Part shown: positions 8,075-19,963 of the stretch, one piece after another
Layout of the letters: each line of letters begins with the position of its first letter
Position numbering within the stretch: position 1 is the first letter of the stretch
Source: Corinectria fuckeliana
Taxonomy: Eukaryota > Ascomycota > Sordariomycetes > Hypocreales > Nectriaceae
NCBI GenBank assembly: GCA_019137255.1
Contig: WPDH01000114.1
Coordinates: 1 to 64,000, forward strand
Length of the DNA: 64,000 nucleotides
Direction: 5' to 3'
Translations under genes and position numbers: made by a program
The notes under the pieces: generated by a model
Databases searched by the model: none
Seen by the model: the letters and a program-made list of their open reading frames with translations, nothing else
What the model was told of the DNA's origin: nothing

Positions 8075-10831
8075 GTTCAGGTGAGATGGATAGCTTCTTG
8101 AGCCTCGGCTGACAATTTATGAATCATCAGTTTGAACAACTTACAACACCAGGGGGGTTTACCGCGGCTTTATGACGACAGCGGGTCATCGCGCCACTCA
8201 CCTGACCCACAACGTGAGATTATCGGAATGTACTCAGTGGCTCTGTTGATAACATCTCGTGTTGGTGTCATATTTGATAGAGTCAATCTGAAGGCAACCA
8301 CCCATTCCAAAGGATTTAAGCTTCGGCTACGCCGGGTCGCTTGATACTGAAGTCAGTTGGCAATACTCATATCAGCTCGGGCCGAGATGTCACGTCACTC
8401 TTCACTACTAGCTCGAAGTAGGCTGGCTCAAATGCCAGCACTAAGGGGGGTAATGATGTCAATATCGTTGATTTTAGATGCTATATCCGTCTTTCCGTCC
8501 ACGCCACTTCCCACAGCGGCATTCACGTTCGGCAACTAATTAGCTTGGATCTGGGCTACATCAATGAAATCTTTTTTTCATCCGTTAATAACATCGACTG
8601 CGAAGCAAATTCCAGTAGTTATCTTTGTTCAGACCTTGTTCTCTTTTAGCTTGGAACTATTATCATAATGCTCAAGAATGCTGCATGCTGTACAACCCTC
8701 CAGTACCGGTAGGGAAGTTTGGGCATGATTCAAGTGATGCACAACGCGTAGCCATCATGAGAGGACGCAAACAAGGCGATACCAACGCCCGAAACTAAAA
8801 TGGTAACAAACCTCTGCGTGAAAAAAATAACCCTCCAATCCGAATTGATATCTCCTGTAGGGTACCAAATGCCCTTTCAATGCAAGCCTATTAGCCATGC
8901 AGATATTAACGATGATTCTCTTTGTATTGCTAACTTTTCCTCAAGACTCCGTGTTCAATGAGATTCCCTCTTTTGAAAAGGTCTTATTTCGGGGATGTTC
9001 CACATCAGGGAGTTGTGCACGGTAGCAAAAGATAGCCAACGCGACTAAGACTCGCAATAGAGTCCCCGAGCCCGTACCTGTACGTATTGTCTTCTGTCTT
9101 TGGTTTCCTAGTATAGATGGCACGCAGCGTAACACAGAACAAACATGTGACTGCCTATAATTCTTTATTAACATGGCGCTTTTGTATCTACTGGAAGAGC
9201 ACACTTACGGATACGAAGCCGATTGTCGTCGATGCCAATGAACTGATTTATACCAGCTCCTATATTGACAGTTAGTCTAGAATGTCTTGACCAAAGCTCT
9301 CTCATAGTAGGCAGTGCGAACACATGTGCTCCTCTGTTAATTTCAAATGAGAGAAACCTTTCGGGATGGGCTTCTAATAGTGAATATAACATATACTTCT
9401 GCCAGGATGCAAGCAAGCCTGAGCCTCATCCCTTGTTCTTATTGTTGAAATACTTACAATATCTGATAAATCTCATCTGCAGTACTCGGGGACATTACTC
9501 GTGGAGTGTCGCATTCCTCCTACGCAGTAAAGCCGCTAGATATACCAATGGGGGTTTCTCTGCTAAAGTTTAGCTATTAATTCACTAGTTGAATGCCTAC
9601 AGGCTTTTGTTCGAACTCCACCAACCCCCCCAGGCATACCTAATATGGGTGGACTTGAGCATGGGGATGATTTTAACTGCAGTAAGGAAATGAAATAAAA
9701 CAACCCCCTTCCAAGCAATTGCCTACCTATCTTCTAATGGTGCCCTAGCTTGATACAAATACGACTGTGAACTAGGGCGATGATGTGATCAGGGTGCTCG
9801 AGAATTCGCCCGGTTGCTTCAGTCGCTTGCGCGATATCACATCTACTATAAGCTGTTCCCTGGATATCAGACTAGCGCCTCATAGGGTGATACTCAATCT
9901 ATAAAGACCGTACTATAGTATGAGCATGGTGGCTATTGCGACCCTTGCTGCGAAGACCCCCTGAATAAATCGCGATTTCGCGATTACAGGGAGCTTGGTG
10001 GTGATAGGCTAGATATGGAGTATCTAGGGGCCTTTTGCAAAGAGCCGGACCTAGACTCTCGGGGCATTCGGTTTCTAGCACTATTTCGAAGGCGCTTGGC
10101 ACGAAAGCAGGATATACCCGATGCAACCCCCTGAAATTACGGAAACCCTCCATATCAAGACATCTGAAGCAAGTCCCTCGAGGAATTCCTCCACGAACTG
10201 CAGATGAACCACCTTCACGATGTACGTCCGTATCTTTCTGCCCCGCAGCGGAACGATGGCTACTTTCGATCCCATCTGTGCTCGTGTGATGTGCCTGTCG
10301 ATCTGATGCGCCCCCCATGCACCTTGATCCTTGATCCTGGCTGCAAGCCAATGCCAAGGACGACTCGACTGGCCTTTGACCCCGGCTTTCAATCATTGCT
10401 GCCGTCCACAACCGATCCGCTACGGCGTTAACGACGGATAGCGATGGATCGACAAGGGAGGCGCTAACGCAAAGAGGGAGTTCGGAGAATCAGGGGCCTT
10501 GATAAGGAACTCGTTGATCGCCCAGAGCCTGATCTATCCGGGAACTTCTGCAGGACCTTCTGCAACAGCACCCTCTCCAAGAGGAACTTCTGCCGCAGGA
10601 ACTTCTGTAATTGCACTCTCTGCCGTCAGGCACCTTCCCTTGGTGGTTTACAATGCAGGCCACGCAATCTCGTTCGTAACCGGCGCGCTTTTGCCCTGGC
10701 GAATGCGACTCAACAGCACCAGTTGCCAAGACAGTGATGGTCCCGTCACAGAGACTGACGGCCTGGGCTCCATGCATCCAGATCTTACCCTGGTCTCTCA
10801 ATCTATGATGGGCCGTACGCAGCCCTTGTCT

Positions 10832-10839
10832 TATATATA
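10832..10839 (+). promoter_or_regulatory. TATA box of subtilisin gene
   Basis: TATATATA lies 109-116 nt upstream of the ATG at 10948 and is followed by a pyrimidine-containing leader. Position and composition fit a core promoter element. Confidence 0.5.
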
Positions 10840-10947
10840 GTAGTATTAGCCCGCTGATATCGTCAATGCAAAGAGGTTTGACATTCATTACAGCCCTTTC
10901 CTTCCAGTCACTCACTTGCAATCAAAACTTGCATTTTGTCATTCATT

Positions 10948-13702
10948 ATGGTGCGCCCAAGCTTGCTCACATGGCTCCTTGTCGGAGTGTGTGGTGCGGT
11001 GCAGTTTGACAAGATCAGTGACAAGAAGGTGGCCTCTGCACTGCCAGGTGCCTACATCTTCGAGTTTGAGGATGGTGCTGTGAGTGTTTTACCCTTTGAC
11101 ACTGGTCACCTAGGTTTACTGCCTCGGACTGTATTCTAATACTCGGGTAGGACTCTTCGAGCTTCAACGACGAGGCAACTGCACAGGGAACCACGCGCGT
11201 GGAGTTTAACTACAAGCTATTCAAGGGCGTCTCAATCCAGTTTAAGGACCTCAAGAAGGCGGATGATTTGGCTGCCAACCTGGCTGCGTTGCCGGCCATC
11301 AAGAACATGTGGCCAGTCCAATTATACGGCATTCCGAAGCCGCGAATCGAGTGGACAGGCACACCCGGGACGGACTATTCCATCAGAAAGCGAGCCATCA
11401 ACGAATCAGCCGAGGACACTTTCTCGCCTCACGTCGCGACCCAGGTCGACAAGCTACGAGCTAAAGGTATCCTCGGAAAGGGAGTCAAAATCGCTGTTAT
11501 TGATACCGGTGTAAGTGAATCCAACATGACCTGTCCGCCCAAGTTGCTCGGCTAAGCGGTCCCTAGATCGACTATAAGCACCCTGCTCTGGGAGGTTGCT
11601 TTGGCCCCGACTGCTTGGTGTCCTTCGGCACTGACTTGGTGGGAGATGGTTATACTGGCTACAACGAGGCGGTTCCTGACGACGACCCGTTCGACTGCGC
11701 CGGGCACGGCACCCACGTTGCCGGAATCATCGCCGCCCAAGAGAACACCTTCGGCTTTACCGGTGCTGCTCCCGGCGTCACCCTCGGCGCGTACCGCGTC
11801 TTTGGCTGCAGTGGAGAAGCCAGCAACGACGTGCTGATCGCCGCCTTCAACCAGGCCTTCGAAGACGGCGCCGACATCATCACCGCATCCATCGGCGGAC
11901 CCAGCGGCTGGTCCGAGGAGCCCTGGTCCGTGGCAGTCTCTCGCATCGTCGAGCAGGGCGTGCCTTGCACCGTGTCGGCCGGCAACTCGGGAGACGTCGG
12001 ATTGTTCTACGCCAGCACCGCAGCCGGCGGCAAGGGAGTGGCTGCCATCGCCTCGTTCGACAACAGCCAGTACGTGTCCCTGCTCAACACCTCCCACTAT
12101 ACGGTCAACGGCAGCGACACCGAGATCGAGTTTGGCTACACTGCCGGAGCGCCCGCCGAATGGGGAGGCGTGACGCTCCCGCTCTGGGCACCCAGCCTCG
12201 ACCCTACCGTTGTCGATGGCGGCTGCGATGCGTATCCCGCGGACACGCCGGATCTCAGTGGCTACATTGTGCTGGTTCGGCGTGGTAGCTGTACTTTCGT
12301 ACAGAAGGCAGAGAATGCTGCTGCCGCCGGAGCCAAATACCTCGTGGTGTACAACAACGTCGGCGGCGCGGTGGAGGTGGACGTGTCAACTGTGAGCGGC
12401 ATCTCGGCAGTCGGCATGGTGACCTCAAAGACAGGAGAGAAGTGGATTTCACTCCTCAAGGGAAGCTCCAAGGTCACCCTGGAGATGTTGGACGGATCGG
12501 ACGGGAAAGTCGTCCTCGAGCAAAGCAAGAACGAGGTTACAGGTGGTGCCGTCAGTACGTTTAGCTCCTGGGGCCCTACCTGGGAATTAGATGTGAAGCC
12601 TCAGTTTGGAGCCCCGGGAGGCAGCATCCTCTCGACCTACCCTACCGCCAAGGGCGGCTACGCCGTCCTTTCTGGCACGTCAATGTCGTGCCCCTTGGTC
12701 GCGAGTATATTTGCACTGATCTCCGAAGTGCGCGGCACGCTCGAACCGGCCGTCATCGAAGACTTGTTGTCTGCCAACGCAAACCCCCAGCTCTTCAACG
12801 ACGGCACGGGCTTCTCCGACTTCCTTGCTCCCGTTCCGCAGCAGGGAGGCGGTTTCGTGCAGGCGTATGACGCCGCCTATGCTACGATTCTTCTGAGCCC
12901 CTCTAGCCTTTCGTTTAACGATACAGACAACTTTGTTGAGGCCCTCAACTTCACCCTGCACAACACAGGCAGCGAGGATGTCGACTTTGACATCTCGCAC
13001 ATCCCTACGAAAAGCGCATACACGCTGGTCGAGGGCGAAATCTATCCGGATACGTTCCCGAACGAATTTGCAGACGAGGGAGCTACCATTCGCTTCAGCG
13101 AGTCCAAGGTTACGGTTGAGGCTGGCGGAAGCGCCGTCGTTGAGGTTCTGCCCACGCCTCCCAAGGGTCTAGATGCAGACCGGCTCCCGGTCTGGTCCGG
13201 ATACGTTGCAATCAACGGCTCGGACGGCACGTCTCTGTCTCTGCCGTACCAAGGACTGACGGGATCTCTCCACGACCATGTTGTTCTAGGTCCCGATGAC
13301 GGCTGGATCAGCAAGTCAACCGACGAGAACCACACCCCAGTCGCGGCCAACACCAGCTTCACGCTCCCGGCCATTGGCACCTCGAACACGACGGACGCGG
13401 TTCTTCCGGCGCTCGTCTGGTTCTTGGCGCTCGGTTCCGCCCAGGTGCACGGCGACGTGGTGCCGGTTTCGGCCTCCAACTCAACATCCAAGAGCATCGG
13501 CGAGCCTGCGGGCTTCCCGCTGCTGTGGCAGCCCGCGGGGATCAGCGCCGTGTCGTGGACCGGCGAGCTCGCAGAGGGAGGGTTCGCGCCGGCAGGCCAA
13601 TACAAGATTCGCTATCGGGCTCTGAGGATCTTCGGAGATGAGAAGACGAAGAGTGATTGGGACGAGGCTGTGTCGCCGTCTTTTAGCATCACTTACTCGT
13701 AG
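10948..13702 (+). CDS. secreted subtilisin-like serine protease (S8)
   Basis: Three exons: 10948-11079, 11151-11510 and 11567-13702. They encode 875 aa, and both introns have canonical GTGAGT/GTAAGT donors. Residues 1-20 look like a signal peptide. An I9-like propeptide follows, up to about residue 145. The catalytic triad is visible: Asp162 in IAVIDTG, His211 in GHGTHVAG and Ser536 in SGTSMSCP. A protease-associated (PA) domain is inserted between His and Ser (around YIVLVRRGSCTFVQKAENAAAAGAKYLVVYNN, split here only by description). A fibronectin-III-like region makes up the last 250 residues. This is the layout of Vpr/C5a-peptidase-type extracellular subtilases. It should be a secreted endopeptidase for protein foraging or host degradation. 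The first methionine lies in the context ATTATGG, right after a TATA-containing promoter. Confidence 0.93.
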
Positions 13703-14275
13703 ATGGATGACGGAGGCACTTGAGCATCTAAGCCATCGAGATTGGCTCGCAGTGTGAAGTACTTGGCCGTACATATAATGAAGCATATTCACGGGACCTG
13801 ATGAAGCGTATATTTCCGTTCAGGGCCTACTGAAAGAAAGCATTTTGCTAGTTTTTGCTGTGAGATATGGAAGCGTACAGAGACTTTTGGCCAGTAACAG
13901 TAATGAAGGAAAACAACCCCCCACGAGCATCCCGGCTTCTCAGCACGAGACGGACACGACTGTTGCAAGGACTGAATCAGCCAGACTAGTGCAATATCAC
14001 AGCATCTAGATCCCTCCGGTTGGGTAATTTCAAGCCTTCGTTCTCCCACTTTGCTTGGCCAGCAAACATTTCATCTCGCGGGAGAGCAACGACGACGGAA
14101 ACATACACCAGCGCTAGTCCGTATACAGAAGGCGGTGCGTCACACTACGGCCAATCCCCATGCTACGAAGCTTCCATCTTCTCTCCCTCAACATCACCAC
14201 CACAGCTCATGGGCTTCGTCTGGCGCCGCAACGACGCCATATTCTCGTTCGCGTGCCATCTCCCCCTTCCCCGCC
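13703..14275. other. spacer before transposase relic
   Basis: The 3' flank of the subtilisin gene, then possibly the left end of the Mutator-like element. I could not find a terminal inverted repeat by eye in this stretch or beyond 16840. Confidence 0.35.
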
Positions 14276-16839
14276 ATGGCCTCAGTCTACGACCGCGCTT
14301 TCGCGGCCCACAAGGAAGCCTACGACGCAGTGCAGCAGTCTCAGCGCAACCGAGGGTTTACCACGAGCAAGCTACGGTCGACTGCACAGTACGGGCGCGT
14401 CGCGCGCATCGACGTAAGATGCACTCGCAGCGGCAAATACCGTCCTTGGGACAAGAAGCAGGGGAACTACGTGACACATACGAGGAAACTGGATTGCCCG
14501 TACTCCGTTGTCATCGACTGGAAACCAGAGCAAATGGCATATCACATCCGCGTCCTCAGCGACTAACACAACCACAACCCCGACGAGGAGCCCCTGGCCA
14601 AGTTCCACGCCCGCCAGCAATCACAACAGGAATTTGGCCATGAACGAATTCAAGCGTTAGTCGAACAACGGTCACGCCAAAATACGAGCGCGACGCCTGC
14701 CGAAATCGCCCTCCACATCACAACGGAATACCCCGAGCTTCAGATTGTTGACCATGATGTATGGTGGATCCTTCGAAGACTTCGCCTCCAGGGCTACGAG
14801 CCAAACGCCTCGGCCCAGGGCTTTCTGAAGATCCTCAAGCAGGATGAGCGGGTCTTCTTCCTGGCTTACGATCGCTCGCCAGGGGAGAAATCGTGGCGCA
14901 TTTTCTGGATATTTGACGATAATGTGAAGGTCTGGAAACGAAATCCAGAACTTCTCATGATGGACATCACCTGCCAAGTAAAGCGCTTTAACTTCTCATT
15001 CTTCCAAATAACGGGCACCACCGGTCTTCGCACCAGCTTCAGTACTGCGTTTGGTCTTTTCTCCAAGGAAGATCCGGAGGCTTATACATGGATCCTAACC
15101 CAACTCAAGGCGGCAGCTTCGAAGGCAGGAATCCCACTACCTAAAATCGTCATCACTGACTTGAATCCTGTGTTGAAGAGAGCCGCAGCGAATGTACTTA
15201 CTACTTCGAAGCAACAACTCTGCGTATGGCACATGATGAAGAATGTCACGTTGCAAGTAAAGCACCTGTGGATAGGAGCTCTCCAAGGATGTGGGTTCAC
15301 GGGGAACGGCATCGAAGAAGTGGCTCGACAAGTAGCGTCCGCAGCGCTCAATCCACAAGAATCTCACACACATGCTGTTGACGACACACCACTTCAGCAT
15401 GCAGCCAATCTCGAAGAGGGCAGTGCATCGCAGTCGGCGTCGAAGCTCCTTACTGCCCCAAATCCCCCCAATGTGATCCCGACATCGTCATCACGGCTCT
15501 ACCAACCTACAGCTGATGGTGTTATTTCTGCTTGGTATGCGACTGTGTGCAGAGACGGAGGAAAACTTTGTAAAGAAGTGGTGTCTTTTAAAGCGGGAAT
15601 TTCCCGAACAGCAACGTGAGATCCTGGTTGCCTAAAGTCCAAGGAAGGTGTCCTACTGATCGGCTTTCTAGCAATCATTGAATTCCTCAGATCAACGTAC
15701 TTGTGTGAAAACCATCAATTTGCCAGCTTTGCTGTACAGTGGCACCGCAATTACGGCCTCGGGTCCACACTGCCTATACGGACCGAGAGCTTGCATGAGC
15801 AGTTGAAGTCGTTCCTAGATGCCCGATTCTGCGATTTGAATGAGCTCCACACTAGGATTTGGGAACAAACGCTCTATCAACGTCGCACATACGACACGAA
15901 ATTCTCAAAGGAGACGCACTCACGTCGCGTCGAATGGGAAAACCACCCGTGCTTGAAGGAGTTGATTTTCAAAGTGGGCTGGGAAACATTGGACCAGCTC
16001 GCTAAGCAACTGGACCTAGCGGTAGCCTCTTTGCAAGATCCAAGTAGTCTACCAAGGTGCACTGGGTCTTTCAAAGCTCAGTGGGGCTTGCCTTGCAGTC
16101 ACCAGCTGGTTGAGACCGTGCAGAAAGAAGGCGTTCTGCAGCTTGAAGATCTCGACTGCCACTGGTGGGTGAAGGCATACACGGTAAGTAAGGCGCCCTG
16201 CCAGATCAACACGACGCTAACGTGGACCGCGTGTATAGCTAGAGCAGCAAAAGATTCTCGATGAGCGGTCAGTGCCTGATCCTGAAAACATGCCACGACG
16301 CCTTGAAGTTCACGATAATGTCCTGGTCCCCCCCCGTTCGCATTCCAGAAACAACAAACCAAGCCCCTTATAGCTGGGCGAACGAATATCAAGAGACGAC
16401 GCTGCAGGCCTCTCGGGGACAGAAGAGGTCCAGACCAGCTGAATCCTGTGGGGGCTGCTGCGGCAAGAGGCATGATGATGGCATGCGGGCTGAGGTGCAA
16501 CGATTGACGGAAACTGTCAGCCAGTTGACTGAACTGGTGAAGGCCTCACTCGCGCGCGGGCCGCCTGTGTATTGGGTACCACAGCACCAGCTTACAGGAG
16601 GGCCGGGAAGCACGAATGCACATAATTTTGCTGGGGGGACTCTGTGGCAGTGGGCGCCGGTTACTCCGGCGGGCCCTGCACCGGTAGCTCGTCCGGTGGG
16701 CTCTACTCCGGTAGCTCGTCCGGTGGGTACTGCTCCGGTAGCTCGTCCGGCGGCTCGTCCGACCCCACCGGCCCCATTGGAGGTCCGGCAGTACCAACCA
16801 TCGCCTACGCCGCCACCGCCGCCACCACCGAGTCCATAA
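14276..16839 (+). pseudogene. Mutator-like (MULE) transposase, degraded
   Basis: The frame begins with a FAR1-like DNA-binding region (KLDCPYSVVIDWKPE, then HNHNPDEE). It is interrupted by TAA at 14564-14566 and continues in the same frame. The MULE transposase core follows: LLMMDITCQ and KIVITDLNP hold the first two catalytic Asp positions, then LCVWHMMKN. A one-base insertion near 15551 shifts the frame; without it CETEENF..KREFPEQQ follows, as in the family. A 56-nt intron (15616-15671) leads to STYLCENHQF and LHEQLKSFL, ending in a SWIM-type zinc finger (CTGSF..WGLPCSH). A further intron starts at 16183. The downstream frame (16261-16839) has a Cys-rich CGGCCGKRH segment and a proline-rich repeat tail, and may be the original C terminus. 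Two lesions mean the element is not autonomous, but the decay is slight. Confidence 0.85.
16681..16761 (+). repeat. 27-bp minisatellite, 3 units
   Basis: Units at 16681-16707, 16708-16734 and 16735-16761 each begin CCGGTAGCTCGTCCGG. In the open frame they encode PVARPVGST, PVARPVGTA and PVARPAARP, followed by a polyproline run. It lies at the 3' end of the transposase relic. Confidence 0.88.
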
Positions 16840-18876
16840 CAACAAGAAAGGGTCAATAGTCCCGTAATTTCTACGATAGCCAGTCAAGTGCTGACCTTGG
16901 TATACCCTGTGCTCGACTTGGCGGAATACATGTTTGAAAGATTAGACTATGTGCCGGACGGCCAAAGCTCGATATGGCTATATGAAGACCTACGGCTGTG
17001 CATGTTTACGATGAGGCCATGTATGAATGCTTTGAGTATTGTGGAGGCGGGGCCAACGTCCAGCAGGTTGTCCTAGGCAATTCCAAAGCATTCGAAATTC
17101 TTGCATTACCTCGATAGAGATTTCTTCTAGTTGCGCTCCTAGCAGGATGCATTGCGCGGGACTGTCTATAAATATTTGTCAGGGATGCTGTGAAGGGACA
17201 TAATTATAGGAATTAGACAGTAGTGGTCTCGGATCATTTCCATAACCATTATCTAGACCTAGGTCGCAAAGGAACAACCGCACTCTAGAGCGGCTATCAT
17301 GCAGCTTCCGATGCTTCGGTCGGCCGGATTGCCACATATTCAATACTACAGCGTCGAAGCGCCATTTTGAACTTCTCAAGGGGAGATCACTAGAATCGTG
17401 GAAGATCATACAAGCAATTGTGAAATTTGTAATCCAAGTATAACACTGGGAAAATGCTCAATTGTTAGCCTTCCTTCCACAATATACTCACGGATATAAC
17501 ACCGCCAAGGCAACAACGCCTGTGTTTGAGCAAGTTCGATGCAGCTGGAATGATGCATCACGGTGCCACGAGATGCTGGGTCACCGACAATGCTGAGCTG
17601 GTCATGCTTGTTTCTTGGTGCAAGCCTTGCTCCCGACGCCAAGAAACAGATAGTCACTTGGGACGCATCACCAAAACATTCCAACTTGACCACAGCTCGA
17701 CCTTTAGAGTGTTTGAAGGAGTTGGAAATGGTTTCAAGTTTCGAGCAGCCGCACAAGGTAAGGGACTCCACGTGCTACTTCCCCCTCAAGACGGGTGTGG
17801 CAGCTTTACGCGTCCCGAAGACTTGGGAATAACTTGGAGCTACTGTTAGTCTTGCAACGGCGATCGTAATGCTCTGATGTCTAACGGCAGTGTGGAAAAC
17901 AACCGGGATCGTGGCTCTTTGAACAAGAGAGTCGCTAACATTGAGCCGGGACGTGTCTACGCAGACATGGCAAGACATTTCCGCTTTCCGGTTGTTTTGA
18001 GGTGCTCGCTCACACGACGAAAAGCATGCGTAAGGTCGACGCTGATCAACTACCGCTGCCGTTGCGGGCCTTGGATCTACGGTATAGAAAAGCGGTGGGG
18101 GTATTGGACGAGAGGAACCCAGTTAGTTAGACAGTGCCTCCTCCCTTCGCTCTCCCTTGTCCCACAATTCCAGTCTCTATAGATGCGCTCTAGAAGAGTC
18201 TATGGTTTGGCGCGCGAGCTGATGTCCAGGCCCTCAAGCTTCGCTAATACCCCTTCCCGATTTTCTCCTTGGTTTACTTTGCACGATTCGCAGAGCCGTT
18301 TGCATTCCTATAATGCCAAGAGTCATATTTACAGGGCAAGCCGGATGACGCGGTCAAGCGAGTCCGACACAACGGGTTCTTCAAGGCTGACTCCGTCCAC
18401 TGCAGCTATGCTTGTTGCTGAGCATGTCCCATGTTGAGCTGGGAGGGCTCGTCGGGGAGCTTACCATCCACGACCATCTCACCACCTTGAACGAGGCCCC
18501 TGGAGGATATCGAACATGCTGCCTTGTTCTCGCCTGACTGAGAGGCGTTCGTAAAGCACCCGGAGCTTTGACTCCGTCCATGATGTCGATCTTCTAACAC
18601 TACGTAAGTACTCTCTCTCTCTACCTTGAACCACACCCGGCAACCAATTTCATTAGCTCGAGGCCATCATCAGCACCTCGATTCCGCTAACGACTTCGTG
18701 CATCGATAGGGCAGCTAGCTAACAGCACTAGACCCGCGCTCCCCCCTGAAGGCCATGCAGAACTGCCTAGATACAGTCCTATCTAATCTATCTGCGCGGG
18801 TATGTATAATAAGGAGCCGACGTGCCAGAGCTCCATCGTCTCGTCCTCACCCATCCTCACAATCCCCCTTTTCACC
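16840..18876. other. 2-kb gene-free stretch
   Basis: Only short, mutually overlapping open frames on both strands (longest about 120 codons at 17406-17771 minus). None has recognisable domains or consistent splice context. A CTCTCTCTCTC tract occurs near 18610-18622. Confidence 0.4.
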
Positions 18877-19041
18877 ATGTTCTCTCTCAAGTCCTTGGCC
18901 TCCACGCTCTTCATCACGGCCGTGGCCGCCGCAGCCGTCTCCGTCCCCAACACCACTGCCACTACCGCCCCAGCCGGCGGCCCCTGCAAACCAGCCGCGA
19001 CCTCGTCTACCACCACCATCCCGCCGCCTATCGAGAGCTGA
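18877..19041 (+). CDS. candidate 54-aa small secreted protein
   Basis: A single short frame starting CACCATGTTC (good fungal initiation context). Residues 1-20 (FSLKSLASTLFITAVAAAAV) form a textbook signal peptide ending in an Ala-rich cleavage region. The mature peptide is about 34 residues, dominated by Thr, Pro, Ala and Ser, with a single Cys. It could be a heavily O-glycosylated secreted or cell-surface peptide. A single Cys argues against a disulfide-stabilised effector. A pyrimidine-rich leader precedes it. It stands alone in a gene-poor region near the transposase relic. It could still be a chance frame; confirmation needs transcripts. Confidence 0.45.
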   Translation: MFSLKSLASTLFITAVAAAAVSVPNTTATTAPAGGPCKPAATSSTTTIPPPIES

Positions 19042-19963
19042 GCGGCCTTTTTCTTCTTTCTTTTTCCCTCTTCCTTGGAACGCATATCTCTCTCGACCTG
19101 GTAAACGTTGTTATTCTTGCAAAGAAAGACATGGCCTCGGCAGCAACGTGATTGCGTGCAAAACGACTTATCAGTTGGCGGGAATGACATCGCGCTACGG
19201 AACAGCTTAGACGACACTGCAACTCTGACTATAATAGTTCACCATGAAGAATCTATTGGTCAATGAGATATACCGGTATGCCGGTACCATGGCTTTTTAA
19301 GAACTACGTGGTGACGTCCATGGAAACTGTTGAAGTTCGACTAACTAAAGGCCTAGCCCATCTGCACCTAGCCATTATAGCAGCAGTCTAGCAACCTTTA
19401 GCGTTGATAGTTCCAGCAGCCACCAACAAACCAGTCCACCCTCCCCTGAAATTATCCTCATCTGTACCTAGTAGATCTAGTAAGCTATGACAATGACCGA
19501 CCGGTCCAATGCCTTCTCTGTTCTCCGCCCACGCCACAGCATCAATCTGTTCTGACGAGACTTCTCCCGAGATGGATTCTATAATAGCTAATGAATGCTA
19601 ATACTAGATTGACTCTGATCAGCGTGGAGGCGGTGACCTTCGCCCGAGATGAAAGAAACTCGGCATGCCTAAGTTAGACATGATGAGAATTGAGAATTGA
19701 GACTTAGGAGTGCTGTCCAGCCACGGCGACGCCGTCAGCCTCACCTGCCTGGCTACCTATCTGCTCAATAAACATCTGACCGTTTTTATTGTTCTCGTTG
19801 AACCAGTAGATGCTTCATACACTTCAAGTCCGCTGTGACCCTGAATCGCTATGAGACAAGTCTTTGGGGCACGATAAATGAGACGCGTTTCCAAAACCTC
19901 ACGCCTCTATTTGCTTGTCCAATCATTTCTACCCGTAACCAACAGCAGCGCCATCTCGATCGT
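19042..19963. other. gene-free spacer
   Basis: It contains the 3' flanks of the small secreted frame and of NAA25. No coding segment or structured RNA was recognised. Confidence 0.45.

Larger units (their letters stand above)
7991..10947. other. 3-kb gene-poor, A/T-richer region
   Basis: No complete gene is supported. Minus-strand open segments at 8941-9204 and 9168-9416 are joined by plausible splice signals (a GTAAGTG donor near 9207). They encode unrecognised peptides (e.g. LPTMRELWSRHSRLTVNIG) and may be remnants of a decayed gene. Around 10541-10620 the decamer GGAACTTCTG recurs three times. The 3' end is the promoter of the subtilisin gene. Confidence 0.4.

Noticed and set aside
5984..13702. 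Secondary-metabolite gene cluster at the left end
   Set aside because: No polyketide synthase, nonribosomal synthetase, terpene synthase or cluster regulator is present. The hydrolase, decarboxylase and protease are unrelated catabolic functions.
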